The notes below the pieces were generated by a model. That model did no database searches and had not been told where the DNA came from. It saw only the letters and a list, made by a program, of their open reading frames with translations. The translations under genes and the position numbers were made by a program. From Trifolium pratense (lineage: Eukaryota; Streptophyta; Magnoliopsida; Fabales; Fabaceae): a stretch of 64,000 nucleotides of DNA. Location: contig NC_060062.1 of NCBI RefSeq assembly GCF_020283565.1, positions 56,876,439-56,940,438 of the forward strand, given 5' to 3'. Every line of letters begins with the position of its first letter. Position 1 is the stretch's first letter. Below, in pieces: positions 1-12,937 of this stretch.

Positions 1-342
1 AATTATGAAAATATTTACATTCCTACTTCATAGTGAGCGGGTCATGCGGATGTAATTAAAATTTTCATCTAATCCATTTGTAGAATTGTAGTATAACGAA
101 TGTACCAAAAGAAAAAAAAGAATTGTAGTATAACGGTATATAATTATGTATAATTATGTCATATTAATTGTATTTTTCAATTAAAAATATTATGATTCAT
201 TATTCATTATCTTTATGATCCATTTGTGGTGATTGACGTTAAATTTTGTAGGGAGGACCACTGTTCGATCCCTCGCAACTGCGACCAATAGAGGGCTGGA
301 ATCACTTGATGTCATAACTGACCACCGAACGAGATTAACCTG
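1..342. other. AT-rich left flank without a gene
   Basis: Anonymous AT-rich DNA. A 15-base word beginning aattgtagtataac occurs twice (near 84 and 120). A weak tRNA-like B-box word (gttcgatccc, near 262) hints at an old SINE relic, but I cannot delimit one. I see no coding potential. Confidence 0.6.
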
Positions 343-350
343 GTGGTGAA

Positions 351-1960
351 TAGGGATAGCAACGGGCGTCCATGGGTGCGTGTTTGACACTTACCAAACC
401 CACACCCGAAATCATCACCCAAACCCACACCCGAAATCATCACCCAAACCCAAACCCAAAGGTTGTTCGGGTGGCAAAACAACACCCACGCCCACACCCA
501 CTGGGTTTGGGTTTTTTCTGTAACGACCCAATTTTCAAATTATTAATTTTTATGTGTTAAAATATTTTATTAACGTAGAATTTTAATTAAGTTAATAACT
601 TGAGTTATTTATCGAGTACTTTAGTTATTAAGCGAGTAGTGAGAGTTAACGTGTTATTGAGCCAAGCCAACTGGGCTTGAGGCCCAATGGGCCTTGAGTG
701 TGTGTGAGGGGGCGCCCATTAGGGGCAAGGAAGAGAGAGAGAAATTCATTTCTCATGTTCTTGTGTTCTTGAGAGAGGAGGAGAGCTCAAGTGAAGCTAG
801 GACAAAGGGAGAGCTAGAGATTCGAGATCTTCGTCGTGTTTTCTTCGAATCCAGGTATGAGAGTAGGTTCCATAATCGTGGGTGACCCGAGGAAGGGGAG
901 AATGTCGATTTCTCCTCACCCGAACTTCCTCCACCCCATTTTCGTTTTAGCTTAGATCGGATTTTCTTGATGGAAATCGTTCCTAAGGTTCTTAATATGT
1001 TTAACATGCTTTTAACATGATTAATGGACGGATTTAATGGTTAAAAAACGAGTTTATGAAAGATTAAACTCAAGAACTTTGTGTTCTTGCGAGTTTTGAT
1101 GAAAAAGTGTTCAATCTTTACTTTTTCGATGTTTATGATGTGGATCTGAGAAATGAACTGTCCTTTTGTGTTTATCCATGTTTGTTATGCTTGAATACAA
1201 ACTCTTTTGGGATTTATAACATGAAAAATGAGATTTTTGGGTGATTTAGTGTAGAAAACGCAAGCAGTTTTGCCCCAGGCGCCAGAATTTCGCCTGAAAC
1301 GGCAGAACAGAGAGCAAACCAGTTTCTTCAGCAATTTTTCCGCCCCAGGCGAAAATATATCGCCCCAGGCGAAAAATACTTCAAATTTCACAAATTTTCA
1401 TCTGCTATCTTCCTTTGCATGTATTTCAAATCAGTGTCTTATTCTTCATGATAATGGTATTCTTACATGATTGTTGATGCATGTTGATGCTTATAATGCT
1501 CATTGCTAATCGTTAATTGATTGTTAATCATGTATGAAGTATAAATGAAGAATATTAAGGTTTTGTTAAATCTTAAAGATGAAGTATGTTGGATAGTGTT
1601 CCACATAGTAAATGAAGAGCTTTATGCTATATAACTGTGAGTGAATTCATGAAAAACATATACATGCATTCATGAATTAAATAGGATATTGGATATTCCA
1701 ATAAAGAAGTATATCGGATTATATTTGTCTGATAAAGAAGGATATTAGAGGTGAGATACTCTAATAAAGAAGATGGTACCACATGCATTAGAAATGTCTA
1801 GGGTGACATTCATGAAGTTGAAGCATTAGAGTCGCATTAGGCTATGTGTGCATTTGATGATAAATGATATGTGACATATGTTTAGCTAATTGTGGTAATT
1901 GATAATTGATAGTTTGGTAATCGATTATGTGTTTAAGAACTTCTAATTGGATTATAGATG

Positions 1961-2007
<47 letters not shown>

Positions 2008-3004
2008 AATTGTGAAGTATGCTTATGTTATTGAAGAAGTGTTTAAGTATCATTTTACTTGCACTTGTATTTTGATTATGTGATCTAACTCTCATGCTTT
2101 GTGTTATGTGCTGGACCGTTGGGGGTTCAGATTCTCAGGTTGAGGATCCCGATCAGAGTTAGAGGATTGCTCGTGCTCGTGGTAGTGCGCTTTTTGGTGA
2201 GGAGTTTAGCTTAGACCACTCCTTAGATATATTTTATATATCTTTTTGATGGGTTGTATAGAATTGCTCTGATTAGGTTTTACCGTGTCGGGTTATTCGA
2301 ATTGAATTGTATTAAGCCCGTGATGGCATATTTAACTTTGCTAATCCTGTCTTTTGTTGTAAACACAATATCCTTGTTGTTGATATGGCCTAGAGCCTAG
2401 GGATATTGTGTGAACAATTATGATTATCGTATGATATGCACTATGTTAATTATTTGTTTTTAATTTCCGCTATGCTAGCATGATTTTAATTATGCCGTGG
2501 TTTTGTATTATAACATGTGACGCCTGAATTTTCTTAAGTGTTTTATTTATTTATATTCAATAAATACACGTTAAGGGGTTTGGGTGTTACATTTTCCACC
2601 CAAACCCAAACCCGCATCACATTTGAAAATAATTTGCAAATTTAAGAAATAAAATTCCAACATAGACTTTGAATTAAATTACAATTAAAATTAAGGTCTT
2701 CCAAGAAAATTCAAACATAGACTTTCAAGAAATTACAACATAGACTTTCAAAAAATTAAATTACAACTAAAATTAAGGTATTCCAAGGAAATTGAGGGAG
2801 ACTATGGGGGTAATTAGGTAATTATAAAATATTTCGGATGGGTGTATGAGTTTCGGGTGTGGGTTTGACTAATACCAAACCCACACCCATATTATCGGGT
2901 GTAACCCGAACCCAATCTCAAACCCAGTCAAATCAGATTTCGCCTGTTGACTTGGGTTTGGGTTCGGGTGGGTCTCTCGGGTTTGAGTTTTTTTGTCATC
3001 CCTA
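351..3004. mobile_element. hAT-type MITE, split by a solo LTR
   Basis: The left end reads TAGGGATAGCAACGGG and the right end, read inward on the minus strand, TAGGGATGACAAAAAAAC. Exact 8-base duplications gtggtgaa lie at 343-350 and 3005-3012, as expected for the hAT superfamily. The body is rich in aaacccaaaccc and gggtttgggt words of opposite sense near its two ends. Without the LTR at 519-2591 and its 5-base duplication the element is about 576 bp, with no transposase, so it is non-autonomous. The superfamily call rests on TSD length and terminal sequence. Confidence 0.88.
519..2591 (+). mobile_element. Solo LTR, 2073 bp (family L, copy 1)
   Basis: It begins TGTAACGACCC and ends GGGTGTTACA, so the TG...CA ends carry a short terminal inverted repeat. 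It is flanked by 5-base duplications ttttc (514-518 and 2592-2596). No internal retrotransposon domain or second LTR is present, which fits a solo LTR left by LTR-LTR recombination. It shares blocks with 3718-5884 and with 62.7-64.0 kb, notably the stretch around ctggaccgttgggggttcag near 2112-2131 and a zone rich in ataaagaag words near 1700-1780. An AT array lies at about 1963-1999. Superfamily cannot be settled from the LTR; gypsy is a guess. Confidence 0.85.
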
Positions 3005-3012
3005 GTGGTGAA

Positions 3013-3461
3013 AACAAAAAAATTTAAACCGTATTTGTTCCATTGCTCATTTATTCATGAAAAAAGTTTCCATGTAAAAATTTAAAAACAAACGAAAATA
3101 TAAAAAATTATTAGTAAAAGTGTAAAAATTTCAAAATAATATAAAATTAGATTCCTCCTGAAGTTTTTTTTTTCTCGTAAAAGCATAAACATAATTTTTT
3201 TAGTAAAAGTGTAAAAATAATTTGACATGACAATTATATTTTTAATATTTTTTATTTAATAATTAGTATTATTATTATTAAATAAATTTTTTGATGTGAA
3301 TAGTGATTAACAAATACTATATAGGAACTTTAAAAAAAATATATATAAGAATACATTAAATATCTATAGGTGATTTATTTTGAAGAAAAATATCTATAGG
3401 TGATTAACAAATAAGTGAGGTTTTATGTTTGTAATTTGACATTTAACAGATATTTGATTAT
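3013..3461. other. AT-rich spacer between two hAT elements
   Basis: Low-complexity AT-rich sequence with short poly-A and poly-T runs. I see no gene, promoter or delimitable repeat. Confidence 0.6.
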
Positions 3462-3717
3462 ATGTTGGTTAGAGTTGTCGAAAAGGGCCGGACTATCGGG
3501 TCGGCCCATTAGCCCTATCCTTTTACACGGGTTGGACTTCATAAAAAGGGGGGCCGGACCTTATCGGTCAGGCTTTTTAATGGGCCGTCATGGGCCGGCC
3601 CACAGGCTTTTGGGCCGGCCCCTTAAAGAATTAAAAAAATTTATTTTATGTTATGAATAATAATATGTAATGAATGTCCATTATTGTGTAGGTTTTCTTG
3701 TCCCCTAAATGTAGGAT

Positions 3718-5884
3718 TGTAACGACCCATTTTTCGTATTCGTATATTTTATTAAATGTTATTTTATTTATTAATTGGCTTTTATTATTTTAGTGAGCGA
3801 CGAATAATTATTTAGCCGAGCATAAGTTATTAGACGCGAGAACCTTTGTTTTGGGCTTAATGGGCGTGAGAGGCCATTTGGGCCTAAGCCAATTGGGCTT
3901 GGTTCATGACTTTAGAAAGTAGTATAAGTAGCAAGTCAAACCCATGAATAGTATCATAACTTAATTTCTTTGAGTGAGCAAGAGCAAGAACAAGCTAAGC
4001 TAGGGTTTTGGCTAGGAGATCACGAGCAAGAGAGAAGAGGAAAGGCTTGGATCATTATCTTTGCTAAGGTAAGAGATTAGAATTCATGATTCTTGAGTGG
4101 CAAGGAGAGGAGAGATTGTCTATGTCTCCATTCCCGAACTCTCCCACTCAATTTCTTTTTAGACTTTTGATTAAGCTTTTGTAAGTGAGTGTGATGTTCT
4201 TCATCATCACTTTGTATGTGTTAATCACTAGCTTGATTCCACGAAAAATATGTATGTGTTTGAATCATGTTTGAAAAGTTTATGAAAGTTGCTTAAAACC
4301 CAAGAAATTGGCATGATTTTGATTGTTTGATGTATTTGGATGTTTGGAAGGGATGATTAATGTTCCTTGATACCATATATGTTAGGAATTGCTGTTTATA
4401 AGAATTTATAACATGTTTGAATGAATTTTTGAGCTGATTCAATGTTAAACCGCCTTAAGAAAACTCAAGAACAGATATTTTTCTGGTGTAGTTCGCTAAG
4501 CGACAAGGACGCGAACCTGCTTGCTACAGCTCGCTATATGTTCGCCATGCACCTGTAATCCTCTGATGTAGTTCGCTGCAGCGAACTGAGCTTCGCTTAG
4601 CGAATAGTTCGCTACCTGTTCGCTACTGCTTCGCTTAGCGAACAGTACTGAACCTGCAACTTTTGTTAATGGTTGTAAGTGTAATTAGGCACTTGTAACG
4701 TGGTTTAAGGGTATCCTTACATGATTGTTGATACATGTTGATGCTGTTAATGTTTATTGTTAATCGTTATATGATTGATAAACGTGTATGCAATAAATTG
4801 CAGTTTAGAGTGAGTAATGTGATGTTTTGGCATTAATTTGCAATGTTAAGTGAATGTGTTAGGATTGTGTTCCCGCATTCATAAAAGAGTAGCTTCGAGC
4901 TAGAGAATATCATATGGTTGATATGTGTATACATACATGCATTCATGATTGTATGTGAACATTGGAAACTTGGGTTCCAATAACGAAAATGGATTATGTG
5001 TCCATAATGAAGCCGAGGATCGGATTAGATGAATCCATGAGTCCAGAGTTGCTATCCAACAGGATATAAAACTGTGTTGGCTTATCCAAGGGAGATAAGA
5101 TGGTTCGGTAAGTTCCGACATATCCAGCAAGATATAAATCTGTTCTTGGTCCACCGTTGGTGAGACACCTTGGTACCACATGCATTTAGTCATGTCTAGG
5201 GATGGCATGACAGTGAATTGATTGGCATTAGATACATTAGGGTAAATGCGCATATATTTGATAAATGGTATGTGACATTATCTGGTTGAATTGTGTTAAA
5301 CTTTATTAATTGATAATTGTTTAGTGCGATGTTTTGGCGTGAGTTAGAATATGTATGATAGTTCGAAAGTGTAAGACCTTTCTTATGCTCGTATGTTATG
5401 CGATTATGTTTTCTAACTCTCTGCTTTGTGTTATTTGCTGGACCTTTGGGGGTTCAGATATTCAGGCTGAGGACTGTGCCGACGATTAGACTGCTGTTTT
5501 AGCTTGGTGTTGAAGTATCTTTTGGTGAGGAGACTTAGCATAGATTTCTCCTTGTAGTGCTAGCTTTTGGCTAGAGTTTGTAAATAGTAAATGCTCTGGT
5601 AATGTAACATCGAGTCGGGGTTTACGCTTGGCTTACATCGTATATCGGTGTTACCTTTTTGATATGCTAGTTCTTGTATAAGTGACATCCTTAGGGATGA
5701 ATATGGCTTATGTATATATATGCATGCTTGGTTAGATTGAATCCGCTGTTGCTTTTCATGTTAAACTTCATGACGCTCTGTGTGTATGCTTGTGTTTTAA
5801 TTACCGCGTGGCACTCTGCCTTTACACTTGTTAAAAAGTTTTTAAAATTACGTTTTTAAGGGTAGTATGGGTTAGGGTGTTACA
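3718..5884 (+). mobile_element. Solo LTR, 2167 bp (family L, copy 2), inside the copia left LTR
   Basis: It starts TGTAACGACCC and ends GGGTGTTACA, like copy 1, and splits the copia LTR between cccctaaatgt and cctataaatagg. No clean 5-base TSD is seen: the flanks are aggat on the left and tcctat on the right. It contains a zone (4491-4650) crowded with short palindromes such as ttcgcttagcgaa. Near 5440-5460 it carries the conserved ctggacctttgggggttcag block. No coding sequence is present. Confidence 0.8.
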
Positions 5885-6925
5885 TCCTATAAATAGGACC
5901 CCTTTGTTACAATGTGATGTACACCTTGAATAGAACAATACAAGAGTTTATTCTCTCTTCTCTTTCTCTCCTTCATCTCTTCTTCTTTATTCTTGTTATT
6001 CTCTAGGAATAGTTCATAACACGTTATCAGCACGATAGTCTCTCCCCTTTCAAGAAAGGTATAGCAACAATGGGAAGTGACAATTTTATTTTATGTATGA
6101 TTTTTTATTTCTATTTTTTTTTCAGATCATTTTTTTTATTCTCGTTTTTTATATTAATTCACAAACTATGATCCAGAAGTATCATGGTGAAATTTTTGAA
6201 ATTTGAATCCCGAAGATTCATAGTGTGATGAAATTTTAAAATATGAATCCTAAAGATTCATAGTGTGATGGAATTTTAAAATATGAATCCCGAAGATTCA
6301 TAGTATAATGAAATTTTAAAATATGAATCCCGAAGATTCATAAGCATACGCTTCTAAAAGTACCGTAAAATATCTTTAAAATATGAATCCTGAAGATTCA
6401 TAGATATAAGTAAAATGAACATCAATCCCTGAATGATTAGATAAATAACTGATTTGATCTGTTATAAAGTTCTTAAACAATTGTGACACATCCCTGAAGG
6501 ATGTAGAAAATATTTGATAAGATCTATTATAGAGTTCTTGAAAAACTCATGAAGAATTCAATGTTATATGCATCCCTGAAGGATTGCATAAATGATTAAT
6601 TTTACATTACAATGATGTTATATAGTTCTTGTAGAACTTGATATGAATCATTTCTTATGAATTCCGGAAGAATTTAATATACATATATCCCTGAAGGATA
6701 ACTCTATCAAATATTTTAGACTCTTAACAATTTTTTATTTTTATTGAATTTATCTATTTTATTTATTTATTGTGATAATAATAATAATAATTAAATATGC
6801 ATATATCATGCGTCAATTTTATATTACTATAAGAATACTTGTGTATCATCTTTGCATATAATGTTGATAAATAATTTTAATTTGATACATATCATATCGT
6901 AAAGCATAAACAATTAAACATATAT

Positions 6926-6928
<3 letters not shown>

Positions 6929-6977
<49 letters not shown>

Positions 6978-7369
6978 TCAGGATCCGTTGACACCAACTA
7001 GTTTGACACCAAATGTTACACCTCTCAATAATATTTTAACCGATATAAATTTTATAAAATCCACCGTTGGATTGAAAGTTTACATCATATAGATCATTTG
7101 TGTAAAATTTCAAATAAATCCAAAATCATTTGATATGTTATTGAGATACATCAAAATTAACGGTTTTTGTATTTTTTTAAATGCCGTTAATCTTTATGTG
7201 TCTCAATAGCATATCAAATGATTTTGGATTTGTCTGAAATTTTACACAAATGATCTATATGATGTAAACTTTCAATCCAACGGTGGATTTTATAAAATTT
7301 ATATCGGTTAAAACGTTATTGAGAGGTGTAACATTTGGTGTCAAACTAGTTGGTGTCAACGGATCCTGA

Positions 7370-7446
<77 letters not shown>
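6929..7446. repeat. AT dinucleotide array split by a foldback MITE
   Basis: Near-pure (AT)n runs at about 6929-6974 and 7373-7446 flank the palindrome. Insertion of a TA-targeting element into one older AT array is the simplest reading. Confidence 0.85.
6975..7372. mobile_element. Foldback MITE, 398 bp, almost a perfect palindrome
   Basis: The left arm starts GAGTCAGGATCCGTTGACAC and the right arm ends with its reverse complement. The arms are roughly 190 bases each and meet near 7170 around aacggttttt / aatgccgtt. The flanks are AT repeats, so a TA target duplication is likely but cannot be proved. It has no coding capacity. Superfamily is uncertain (Tc1/mariner-like TA target or Mutator-type foldback). 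Confidence 0.85.
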
Positions 7447-7448
<2 letters not shown>

Positions 7449-10400
7449 TACATGTTGTTCAAATTATTTTTAACAAACTAGCACACATATCATATGCCAA
7501 ATTATTTTAAATACGTTACATATTCTATGTATATGCCATTTTTCTTCAATAAGATACTAATTAATCTCATTCATAGTATATGTTACATTATGATTATTAT
7601 TATTAATTTCACGTTTAATTTGCATTATAAACTTTCAGTAGGTTACATTATATAAGTATTAATAAATAAAAATTAATTGGAATTTTTTTACTGTGCTTAT
7701 TATGCTTATATTTTTATTTGCTTAATTTTATTATTTGATGATAGTATATATCAATGATAAATGAATGAAAAATCATTCTCATAAGTGAATGAAGTCTGAC
7801 CCACTGATGTTACCTCATTCTCGGATGTGAATGTAGCAATACACGATTACCATGGACAAAATTGTGGTCATGGTCGTGGTAATATATAGTCATGGCTGTG
7901 TTAATTTTAAGAGTTCGGCTTCTCACTAGAAGTGAAAAAAAAAAAAAAAAAGGGATGAAAAAGTGGGAAAATTAGCAAAACTAATGAAAATATATGTGAT
8001 AGTTCCCGAAGAACTAAAGCAGAAAAGGGGAAAACCTTAATATTGAAGTATCTTTGAATGATTGCTCAAAGAATGAAATTTTCATGAAGAAATTATGAAG
8101 ATTATTGTGATTATTATATGAAGATCACTTGTGATATAGTTCTTGACAAGCTAAAGCTTTAATATTAACGCATCTTTGATGGATTGCTCAAAGAATATGG
8201 ATTTTCTTAACCAATGTTAATGAAAAATTATTTGTGTTATTCTTGTAGAACTTAAAATTCAATATTAAAGCATTCTTGTAGTATCGCTCAAGAATAATTT
8301 TTCATAATCAATTAATGTTTATGAATACTAGAGGTATACTTTTTGAAGAACTACTGATTTAAACATTCATGAAAGATTGTAAAATTCTGATTTTCTCTAG
8401 CCATCCTAAATAGAGATTTGTTGTTGAGTTCCTAAAGAACTAAATTTTTACAACACGATTAAAGTCCATATGATTCATTTGATTTTAGTATAAGTGGGAC
8501 TAAAATTAAAGGAAATTAACAGAAATATTATTTATGTCTCATGAATATGCTCCTGGAGTAGCAAATTTGAGAAAATAATTTTGTGAATACTTTGAAACGT
8601 TATTCACATTTGTGATGTGAAAGGCTACAAGATATATTTGAGCCTTATTTATGTTGGCACGTTACATTTTGCTATTTTTCTTTGAATACATTAAGTCTTG
8701 AGTTTATTTTATGTTGATTATTTTTCCTTAAGCTTTTGAATAAGTTTTTTTTTACTTATAATTATAATTCGGTTACAGTTTGCAAATATAAATTGATTTT
8801 AATCATTCGGTTACTTATTTAAATCAATTTATTGATTTTAATTCTAAATGCTACTATGGTTTCAAATAAAATAAAATGCAACTATTTTCTTATTCCGCTA
8901 AAATCAACGGAAATATTTCTTCTAATTCTCATACAAGTAAATTATTGCTATTCATGAAAAATTAAAGATTATATTTTTTTTGGAAGGAATAAAATTTTTA
9001 TATTTGGTAGCACAAAAAAAAAATTATTGAAGGCTCCAGAAGAACCAATACGGAACCAATACATTGTTATATCGAGAAATAAAGTTACGCTTTGCCAATG
9101 TATTGTATATTTTTAAGTCTTAAAGAATTTTTTTTTTATGTTTGAAGGATATTCGCATAAATGAATATCCTATTGAAACAAGAAATGGATGAGATCTTGT
9201 ATCTCTATACATTACGAGACATATTATCAACTTTTGCCTCTAGTTTGGGGTATACTTATATATATATTTGTGCAATTGAAGCACATGTTCTTGTAAACCA
9301 GAAGTTTACAAATCATAATAAGTTTGTAATTGGCAAGATCAGTTGGGTCATCTCTGATATATTATGATGCGAAAAGTTTCTATGGATATGTATTGAATGG
9401 ATAGCTCGCAAAGAAAATTGATAAATTAAGAAAACGAGCGTCTCTTATTTTTTAGAATATATATAAGGTGATATTTGTAAATCAATACACCGATCATGTG
9501 GACCGATTAGATTTCTAAAATTTGAATTGATGCATGCATCAACCAAATGGTCACATGTATGTTTGCTATAAACTCACAACCAGAAGTTTGTGAGATTATT
9601 TTTTAAGAGATCATTTTATATATATTATTCTAGAAAGTATTTGATAAATATCATATGTTAATTGAAATTTATACCAAACATCTTGTGAAATATGTGCATA
9701 CAAACAAAAAATAATGGACCTGAAGATCCATTCTAAGTTATAGTTGGGAACACTCAAACATGTATGTTGAGATATTTAATAGCATCATGCCAACAAATTA
9801 TTATATACATAAGCTCTCCCCTAATTTATTTGAATTTTAGTTTATAAACCTATTTTCCCATATAAACATTTTTGGATGTGTTGGGTACGTCTCAATTGCT
9901 CTAATATAATGCATTTAAATGGGTAGTAAAAGAATATTGGAAAAATAATTTTTATATGAATCTCCAAAGTGAGCCAATAATTGGAGATTTTTTTACAGCT
10001 TTATGGGCTGATTATCAATTGGTGAAATAGTTTTCCCAATATTAGGGGGAGATAATAAGCAGCTAAAAATATGAACCAGAACTTCAATTGAAGTGTTTAG
10101 AAATAAATTAATAATTGTTATTTTGATCCTCTTAGAAATCAATATGAACCAGAAGTTCAAAAGATAACTCATTTGCAAAGTTTATGAAATCAATCAACAG
10201 CTGCTAATGCTCCAATAAAAATGAATGTCTCTGTTGGACAATCTAATATTGCAAATGATTCTTAACCACGCTTGAAGCATGGTAAGCAAATCGGTTTCAA
10301 GGATAAATTCCTCAAATAAGATAAGGAGCTAAAAAAAAGAAAGATGACCCAAGTGAGGATATTAAAATCTCAAAAGAGCATTTGACATAATTGATTTTTC

Positions 10401-12736
10401 AGTTCCAGAAGAACTCATCAGGTACCTGTAATTTATTAAAACAAAGAGATCTCAATAAATTATGTCATGAATAAAATACGATGGAACCGAGATGAAGTCA
10501 ACGTTGACAATATTTTTGCACATAATAAAGCGCTATATGTGATAAATGACAATGAGGATCATAAATCAAAGTCTATTAAGGATTATAGACAATGAAATGA
10601 TTGACTAAATAGATAGAAGCAATTGATAAAAAATTAAACCAGCTTTGCAAAGCGAAATGTTTTTGGACCAGTAGTCCATTTCATCTGCAGATGGAGATAA
10701 ATCGATATGAATAAGTTTTCAAGAGAAAAATAATAAAAACAAAATGTTTAGAGTTTGAATTGTTATTCAAGTATATTGATAAATGTCAATCATTGATTTT
10801 CAAGAAGCATATTCACCTGAAGTGAATTCAAAAATTAATTAAGTTGAGTAGCATCTGAAATACTCAATTCATGTGAAATATGTGTTTTAACGTATTTGAC
10901 TGACTCACTTGATAATGATGATCCTTGAAGGATTTAGTTATATTTGACAATGAATTATTTATATCTGAGGCTTATATTAATGATAAAATATCATCTAGAC
11001 TCCCGAAGAGCTTATGAGATATTCTCATTTAAATTTATAATTTAAATAAGATTATATAGCAAAATTGTTAAAACAATTTGACATTGACAAATCTAATTTG
11101 TTGTATACTAAAAATGGTTGCAATGTCATTTGATGTGTCATGCCTCAAGAAAATGATGAACAATTTGAATTGGTCCTGAAGTACCATATCTTAATTCAAT
11201 TAAGCTCACTAATATATTTGCTATAATTTCGTAGTATTTTATTTTTGCCTATTCATCCAACCCAAATATTGAAGTAAAGCAAAACATACAATTATTTATA
11301 CTTTAAAGAAACAACAATATCATCCAATCATGTGAAGATTTTAGCACTACATCAAGCAAGTTGAGAAGATGTTTTTGTTGAGGACTGTAATTCAACACAT
11401 ACAAGAAATTCGTTGTTTTATTACAAAATGATGGTTCCTACAACAACTAAACATGAAGATAATATCAGACGCAGTGCTAATTTAGAGAAGAGTATAATAA
11501 AGAAGATATGACAGATTTTTCTACAGAGTCAACTTTTAGTAAAACTTTGGAGCAGCTAGTACAGAAGATTATTTGATTTTTCATCTCATGTATAATAATT
11601 ATTTTTATGAGGGGGAGACATAAATATATATGTTCTGCACTCTTTTTCCCTTCACCGTGGTTTTGTCCCACTGGGTTTTCCTGGTAAGGTTTTTAACGAG
11701 GCAGTTCACATATAAAAGATGATATGTACTCTTTTTCCTTCACTAGGATTTTTTTTCTTTCCTAATGGTTTTTTCTCTAGTAAGATTTTAACGAGACATA
11801 TCCTTGATGGACATTCAAGGGGGAGTGTTATGAATAATAATATGTAATGAATGTCCATTATTGTGTAGGTTTTCTTGTCCCCTAAATGTGTCCTATAAAT
11901 AGGACCCCTTTGTTACAATGTGATGTACACCTTGAATAGAACAATACAAGAGTCTATTCTCTCTTCTCTTTCTCTCCTTCATCTCTTCTTCTTTATTCTT
12001 GTTATTCTCTAGGAATAGTTCATAACATTTTAAAAAAATTTATAATCTTTTTATTGTTATATTTTGGTCCTGTTTTTATACATAAATTTATATAAAATTT
12101 TTATTATTATTTTTGTTGTTTTATTGTTATTATTTGTGTTTTGTTACTATCTATAATTTGTTTTATTCCTATTTTTAAGCATATCATCTTTTTATATTTT
12201 TTTTGTGCAATTACAACGAAGGATATAAAACTTGGAATATGTTTATTTTAAGCCTATCAACTTTTTATTGTATTTATTTTATATTCTTTCTATATTTTTG
12301 TTTTTTTTTTTACTTAAATTACAATGGATGAATGAAAGATATAAAACTTGGAATTTTTTTTTGTAGTAATAATAATAATATGACAAAAAACTTATTGGAT
12401 TAGAATGAGATTATTTGTTAGAGATTTGTTTGTTTGTTTGATGAGGATAAAGAGGAAGATATTGTTGTTTGGGAGATTATGTGAGAAAATATAGGGATAC
12501 GAATTACCTTCTTGAAGATTTAGTTGAGAAATATAACATAAATTTAGTAGAATATATATATTTTTTTCTAAAAATACTATGAAAATTAGTGGGCCGACCC
12601 ATCGGGCCATGTAGGCTTTTGCTTATCGGGCCGGGCTAAGTGGGCCGGGCCATGAAGTTAACGGGCCGGACTGGGCCAACCCATTTATTTGATCGGGCCG
12701 GGCCGGGCCGGCCCCTTTAACAGCTCTAATGTTTGT

Positions 12737-12937
12737 CACAAAACTATATCAAATTAATTGACATGACTTAGTGGTAAATGTAATAAGAAGTGTATATTTT
12801 TCAATACAAAAATTATAAATTTTCATTAGGAATATTTAGGATAATATAGTAAATTTGATAGTAATTAACTTTATTATATTTTTTTATGAAAAATTTATTA
12901 TTATATTGCTAAAAAAAGACTTTATTATATTTTTTTA
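12737..12937. other. Spacer between hAT element and Helitron
   Basis: AT-rich DNA with no gene or delimitable repeat. Confidence 0.6.

Larger units (their letters stand above)
6022..11825 (+). pseudogene. Decayed copia gag-pol polyprotein
   Basis: The reading frame is destroyed, but recognisable patches survive in order. Near 9285-9375 a pre-integrase patch reads VNQKFTNHNKFVI and, after a frame change, WQDQLGH and IMMRK. Near 9985-10065 the integrase tail reads FFTALWADYQ and then, shifted, GEIVFPILGGDNKQL. At about 10200-10255 it reads AANAPIKMNVSVGQ. Near 10640-10675 the sequence resembles the KRNVFGPVV start of a copia reverse transcriptase. The first part (6.0-9.0 kb) should be gag but is too decayed to read. 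Many stops and frameshifts mean no product is possible. A foldback MITE lies inside at 6975-7372. Confidence 0.75.
3649..12027 (+). mobile_element. Decayed Ty1/copia retrotransposon, plus orientation
   Basis: Left LTR 3649-6021 is interrupted by family-L copy 2; right LTR is 11826-12027 (202 bp). Each LTR begins TGTTATGAATAATAATATG and ends GTTCATAACA, and TSDs tttta lie at 3644-3648 and 12028-12032. Immediately inside the left LTR is cgttatcagcacga, a primer-binding-site-like word. Just before the right LTR is a polypurine tract ending caagggggag. The LTRs carry a TATA-like tcctataaatagg (11890-11902). Internal coding sequence is heavily mutated. The copia call comes from the pol remnants and the PBS/PPT layout. 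Confidence 0.88.
3470..12728. mobile_element. hAT-type MITE with GGGCCGG-rich ends, split by a copia element
   Basis: The left end is TAGAGTTGTCGAAAAGGGCC. The right end read inward is TAGAGCTGTTAAAGGGGCCG. The flanks atgttggt (3462-3469) and atgtttgt (12729-12736) are an 8-base TSD with one mismatch. Both ends carry repeated gggccgg words. Removing the copia insertion (3649-12027 plus one TSD) leaves about 875 bp with no transposase. The inner part (12.03-12.6 kb) resembles the AT-rich stretch at 15.04-15.5 kb. Confidence 0.8.

Noticed and set aside
4900..5253. 117-codon open frame on the minus strand
   Set aside because: Lies wholly in the family-L solo LTR, matches nothing recognisable and is not preserved in copies 1 or 3.
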